Assembly (NCBI GenBank): GCA_029287235.1
Contig: JARFRM010000329.1
Span: 1-38,457 of the forward strand
DNA length: 38,457 nucleotides
Direction of reading: 5' to 3'
Source: Thermoanaerobaculales bacterium
Lineage (GTDB): Bacteria; Acidobacteriota; Thermoanaerobaculia; Thermoanaerobaculales; Sulfomarinibacteraceae
Of the stretch, positions 35,775 through 38,457 are shown piece by piece (position 1 is the first letter of the stretch; every line of letters starts with the position of its first letter). The notes beneath the pieces were generated by a model. The model was not told where the DNA came from. It did no database searches and saw only the letters and a program-made list of their open reading frames with translations. Position numbers and translations under genes: made by a program.

Positions 35775-35790
35775 TAGAACGATCGTTCTA
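35775..35790. promoter_or_regulatory. 16-bp perfect palindromic operator for the TetR operon
   Basis: TAGAACGATCGTTCTA is a perfect palindrome of the size and style bound by TetR-family dimers. It ends 5 bp before a perfect -35 hexamer TTGACA (35796-35801). Confidence 0.75.
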
Positions 35791-35795
35791 ATCAG

Positions 35796-35822
35796 TTGAC
35801 ACGAAGGGCTTGAGAATATACC
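35796..35822 (+). promoter_or_regulatory. Promoter of the tetR-rpiB-deoC-BMC operon
   Basis: TTGACA at 35796-35801 with a -10-like TATACC at 35817-35822, spacer 15 bp (a little short). The surroundings are unusually AT-rich. Operator-like palindromes flank it on both sides. Confidence 0.6.
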
Positions 35823-35826
35823 TTGT

Positions 35827-35846
35827 ACTAGATAGACCGTTCTAGT
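35827..35846. promoter_or_regulatory. Second, imperfect operator downstream of the promoter
   Basis: ACTAGA and TCTAGT face each other with 8 bp between, and the right half (CGTTCTA) is identical to that of the 35775 palindrome. It lies at or just after the expected transcription start, suited to block polymerase. Confidence 0.6.
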
Positions 35847-35877
35847 TATTCTGGAATGGATCCGGAGAATTCAGCGG

Positions 35878-36540
35878 TTGGGACGCCAGACACAGACCCG
35901 GGAGCGGCTGGTGAGAACGGCGGGCGAGCTGTTCTGGAGTCAGGGCTACGCCCAGACAGGGGTGAGCTCGATCATGAAACAGGCGCGAGCGACCAGCGGC
36001 AGCTTCTACCACTTCTTTTCGACCAAGGAGGATCTGCTCCTGGCGGTGCTCGATGCCGTTGGAGAACTCATCTCGACCGATATCCTCGAAACGGCGGAGA
36101 CCAACTCGCGCGACCTCTCCGGCCGAATCTCGATCTTGACCGATGCCTACCGGACCCGGACGGCTCCGAATGCTCCAGGGTTCGGGGTCCCGGTGGGGAC
36201 GCTGGTGGGTGAGCTTGGGCCGGACCACGCTGAGGCCATCCGTCGGGTCGAGAAGATCTACGCGATGGTGGTCTCCCGTGTCGCCGACTGGTTGATCGAT
36301 GCCGATAACCGGTGGAGTTCGGACGACGATCCTCGACGGCTCGCCGGATTCATCGTCGGCGCCCTCGAAGGAGCTTCGATGATGGCCGTGGCGGGTGGGA
36401 GCAGCTCGCCCATCGACGAGTGTGCGGAGCAGATTCGAGTGCACCTGGAGTCGCTCGCCATCGGCCGGAGTTCTCGGGCCGATGAGATGCCGCCGCCGGA
36501 GCCCTCGGTGACCGAGGGAGTTGACTGGAAGGCGTGGTGA
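35878..36540 (+). CDS. TetR/AcrR-family repressor of the microcompartment operon
   Basis: A 220-residue regulator. The N-terminal helix-turn-helix reads RERLVRTAGELFWSQGYAQTGVSSIMKQARATSGSFYHFFSTKEDLL (quoted in part: residues about 8-54, key TGVSSI, SGSFYHFF). The C-terminal ligand domain (about 60-200) has no recognisable effector motif. The best start is TTG 35878, with GGAG 10 bp ahead; no in-frame ATG or GTG precedes it. Two palindromes flank its promoter, so autorepression is likely. The rpiB-like gene begins 13 bp after its stop, so the repressor is the first gene of the operon it probably controls. The inducer may be a sugar phosphate or aldehyde; this is inference. Confidence 0.9.
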   Translation: MGRQTQTRERLVRTAGELFWSQGYAQTGVSSIMKQARATSGSFYHFFSTKEDLLLAVLDAVGELISTDILETAETNSRDLSGRISILTDAYRTRTAPNAPGFGVPVGTLVGELGPDHAEAIRRVEKIYAMVVSRVADWLIDADNRWSSDDDPRRLAGFIVGALEGASMMAVAGGSSSPIDECAEQIRVHLESLAIGRSSRADEMPPPEPSVTEGVDWKAW

Positions 36541-36553
36541 TGGGAGGAAGGCC

Positions 36554-37096
36554 ATGACGGCCGAAGACGAGATCCGGAGGCTGGTGACCCGGGTGGTGGA
36601 TCAGGCCCTGGCCTGTGAGACCACGGGAGGCGACGCTATCGCGATCGGCTGTGACCACGGAGGTTTCCGGCTCAAGGAGCTTCTGAAGACGCACCTCCGG
36701 GAATCGGGCCGCGAGGTTCGCGACTGCGGCACCGACAGTGCCGATTCGGTCGACTATCCGGATTTGGCCCATGCGGTGGCGCGGTTGGTCGGCGATGGAT
36801 CGTGCAGCGCCGGGATCATCATCGACGGCGCCGGGATCGGCTCGTGCATGGTCGCCAACAAGGTGGCTGGTGTTCGCGCCGCCCTCTGCTACGACCTGTC
36901 ATCGGCGCGCAACAGCCGCGAGCACAATCACGCCAATGTCCTGACCCTGGGGGCGGGCCTCATCGGCGACGGACTCGCCCGCCAAATCGTTGACGAATGG
37001 TTGGCCACGGACTGGGGGCCGGGCCGCCACGCCGACCGGGTCGGCAAGATCATGGCGGTGGAGTCGATGTACATGAAATCAGAAAGGCGGTCGTGA
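36554..37096 (+). CDS. RpiB/LacA/LacB-family sugar-phosphate isomerase, microcompartment-type
   Basis: A 180-residue isomerase that should interconvert aldose and ketose phosphates. Family blocks are GCDHGGFRLKELL, DSVDYPDLAHAVA, DGAGIGSCMVANKVAGVRAA and the SREHNHANVLTLGA substrate loop. Classical RpiB has its catalytic Cys in ICGTGIG; here that position is Asp91 (IDGAGIG), with a Cys seven residues on (Cys98). Residues 1-21 (MTAEDEIRRLVTRVVDQALA) form an amphipathic helix ahead of the usual family start, like an encapsulation peptide. The ATG at 36554 has GGAGGAAGG ahead. It overlaps deoC by 1 bp. Substrate is probably ribose 5-phosphate or a related sugar phosphate. Confidence 0.92.
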   Translation: MTAEDEIRRLVTRVVDQALACETTGGDAIAIGCDHGGFRLKELLKTHLRESGREVRDCGTDSADSVDYPDLAHAVARLVGDGSCSAGIIIDGAGIGSCMVANKVAGVRAALCYDLSSARNSREHNHANVLTLGAGLIGDGLARQIVDEWLATDWGPGRHADRVGKIMAVESMYMKSERRS

Positions 37097-37926
37097 TGGA
37101 ACGCAACCAGCTTATCGAGACGGTTACCCGTGAGGTCCTGGCGATCCTGGGGACCGGCGGCGAGGCCGCGCTCGGGCTCGATCACGCCGACGAAGCCGTC
37201 GCCAACGGTGCGGCGCGGCTCGGTTTCTGCGGCAACGGCTGCGATGTTCCCACCGGGCTCGCCCAGTACATCGACCACACGGTCCTCAAACCGGATGTCC
37301 CACCGGGGAAGATCGACAAGCTCTGCGATGAGGCCATGGAGTACAAGTTCGCGGCAGTCTGCATCAACCCGGTCTGGGTTCAACGAGCGGCGAAAAGGGT
37401 GCGGGGCTCGGGGGTCAAGGTTGCCTCGGTGTGCGGCTTCCCCCTCGGGGCCAACATTCCCGAAATCAAGGCGATGGAGGCGCGGCGGGCGATTCGCGAC
37501 GGCGCCCGCGAGATCGACATGGTGATCAACATCGGCGCCCTCAAAGGTGGCGATCAGGATCTGGTGCGGCGCGACATCGCCGGGGTCTCGGACGCCTGCC
37601 GTGAGGTCGGTGCCCTCAACAAGGTGATCATCGAGGCCGCCTACCTGACCGATGAGGAGAAGGTCATCGCGTGCCGACTCGCACAGCTCGCTCACGCCGA
37701 CTTCGTCAAGACCTCCACCGGGTTTGGTCCGGGTGGGGCCACGGTATTCGATGTGGCGCTGATGCGCGAAACCGTCGGTCTGAAGATGGGCGTCAAGGCG
37801 GCGGGTGGCATCAGCACAGCCTTGGACGCGCGAGCCATGATCACCGCCGGCGCCAATCGGATCGGCGCGTCGGCGGGAATCCGAATTGTGACCGGTGACG
37901 AAGGAGGTTCCGGTGAATCGTATTGA
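37096..37926 (+). CDS. deoC: Deoxyribose-phosphate aldolase with N-terminal extension
   Basis: A 276-residue class I aldolase that splits 2-deoxyribose 5-phosphate into glyceraldehyde 3-phosphate and acetaldehyde. The family domain starts near residue 55 ([14 protein letters not shown]). Catalytic residues are Asp141 (EIDMVINIG), the Schiff-base Lys205 (FVKTSTGFG) and Lys234 (GVKAAGGI). The first 50 residues are extra: an amphipathic helix ([15 protein letters not shown]) and a flexible, Ala- and Gly-rich linker with two Cys (FCGNGC). That plan fits an encapsulation peptide that targets cargo to a microcompartment. The product acetaldehyde is volatile and reactive, which is the usual reason for encapsulation. 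It overlaps rpiB by 1 bp and the shell gene by 14 bp. Confidence 0.95.
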   Translation: MERNQLIETVTREVLAILGTGGEAALGLDHADEAVANGAARLGFCGNGCDVPTGLAQYIDHTVLKPDVPPGKIDKLCDEAMEYKFAAVCINPVWVQRAAKRVRGSGVKVASVCGFPLGANIPEIKAMEARRAIRDGAREIDMVINIGALKGGDQDLVRRDIAGVSDACREVGALNKVIIEAAYLTDEEKVIACRLAQLAHADFVKTSTGFGPGGATVFDVALMRETVGLKMGVKAAGGISTALDARAMITAGANRIGASAGIRIVTGDEGGSGESY

Positions 37927-38457
37927 CCTTCGATCCTATGTCTTTCTCGACAATCTGCAGCCGCAGTACGCGGCCTTTCTCGGCACGACTGCGCAGGGCT
38001 TTCTGCCGCTGGCCGGTGACGCATCGCTCTACGTAGAAATCTCGCCGGGAATCGAGATCAACCGTCTCACCGACATCGCCCTCAAATCGACCCGGGTGAG
38101 ACCGGGGATGCAGATTGTCGAACGCTACTACGGTCTGCTCGAGATCCACTCCGAGGAGCAGGCCGAAACCCGAGCGGCCGGGTCGGCGGTCCTGGACGAG
38201 CTCGGCATCACCGAGGATGATCGGCGCAAACCCAAGATCCTCTCGAGCCAGGTCATCCGTCACCTCGACGACCACCAGGTCCAGCTCATCAACCGGATGC
38301 GTCACGGGAACATGATCATTCCGGGTCAGACCATGTATGTCATGGAAGTGGAGCCGGCCGCCTATGCCGCACTGGCGGCCAACGAAGCTGAGAAGGCCGC
38401 CGATATCAATATTCTGGAAGTTCGGGCCTTCGGATCCATGGGAAGGATCTATCTCGG
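37913..38457 (+). CDS. Tandem-domain bacterial microcompartment shell protein (BMC-T), partial
   Basis: The first 181 residues are present; the frame is open at the right edge. The GTG at 37913 has GGAGG 5 bp ahead and overlaps deoC by 14 bp. Two BMC-fold halves are visible: the first from [20 protein letters not shown] through [14 protein letters not shown], the second from [25 protein letters not shown] to [11 protein letters not shown] (each quoted in part). The order of elements suits the circularly permuted tandem shell proteins (CsoS1D-like, as in the Haliangium ochraceum shell), which form pseudohexameric trimers with a large, possibly gated pore. It marks the start of a shell gene cluster that should continue beyond the window. 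Confidence 0.88.
   Translation, partial: MNRIDLRSYVFLDNLQPQYAAFLGTTAQGFLPLAGDASLYVEISPGIEINRLTDIALKSTRVRPGMQIVERYYGLLEIHSEEQAETRAAGSAVLDELGITEDDRRKPKILSSQVIRHLDDHQVQLINRMRHGNMIIPGQTMYVMEVEPAAYAALAANEAEKAADINILEVRAFGSMGRIYL

Larger units (their letters stand above)
35436..35877. other. Intergenic region with degenerate 9-bp arrays and a regulated promoter
   Basis: This 442-bp gap has no supported gene. 35460-35560 and 35640-35725 hold degenerate units of CGCGAAGAA type (about 9 bp period). 35745-35770 contains a fragment GTCATCCCGAGCG resembling the start of the 5102-5360 repeat. From 35771 on the sequence becomes AT-richer and holds the TetR promoter and operators. Confidence 0.65.

Overview
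The window is a GC-rich, gene-dense bacterial chromosome segment, with no rRNA, tRNA, phage or intact transposon seen. It holds 34 coding regions, two of them cut by the window edges. The gene mix suggests a Gram-negative environmental bacterium with c-type cytochromes and low-oxygen or redox-stress functions: outer-membrane barrels ending in Phe, lipoproteins, a cytochrome b/Rieske/multihaem operon, rubrerythrin, a rubredoxin-glutamate synthase fusion and a reductive-dehalogenase-like protein. Acidobacteriota (Thermoanaerobaculia/Holophagae side) is my best guess from gene content and repeat style. It is an inference, not a demonstrated placement.

Layout. 1-3330 (minus): the start of gcvT, a bactofilin-like protein with an M23 peptidase (cell-wall shape pair), and a LolC/E-type permease. 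3698-5046 (minus): arsenite methyltransferase with a cysteine-rich MarR regulator. 5047-6371: a repeat-rich gap around an L,D-transpeptidase gene, including a 171-bp imperfect palindrome. 6372-9739: SYLF protein, small Cys-rich secreted protein, outer-membrane barrel, YihY-type membrane protein. 9910-11325: vWA-TSP3-OmpA protein with a strong terminator. 11455-15958 (minus): MscS channel, M48 lipoprotein protease, membrane-anchored reductive-dehalogenase-like Fe-S protein, small membrane protein. 16091-20225 (plus): FHA-GGDEF protein, NAPE-PLD-like hydrolase, M28 peptidase, MDR oxidoreductase. 20226-24850 (minus): hybrid histidine kinase and a secreted trypsin-like protease with MopE-like repeats. 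25041-29882: cupin, PlpD-like patatin autotransporter, rubrerythrin, rubredoxin-GltS fusion. 30325-35435 (plus): cytochrome b, Rieske, octahaem-TPR cytochrome and TauE/SafE permease.

The most interesting part is the right end. A TetR gene preceded by two palindromic operator-like sites is followed, almost without gaps, by an RpiB/LacAB-type isomerase, a deoxyribose-phosphate aldolase (DeoC) with an extra N-terminal helix, and the start of a tandem-domain bacterial microcompartment (BMC-T) shell protein. This looks like the first genes of a sugar-phosphate-utilising (SPU-like) microcompartment operon under its own repressor. Both enzymes carry amphipathic N-terminal helices that could be encapsulation peptides, and the isomerase has Asp where classical RpiB has its catalytic Cys.

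A second theme is intergenic structure. At least four gaps carry arrays of 7-9 bp units, two of them with an inverted partner array, and several gaps carry long inverted repeats or REP-like palindromes. These mark gene boundaries and look like a recurring feature of this genome.
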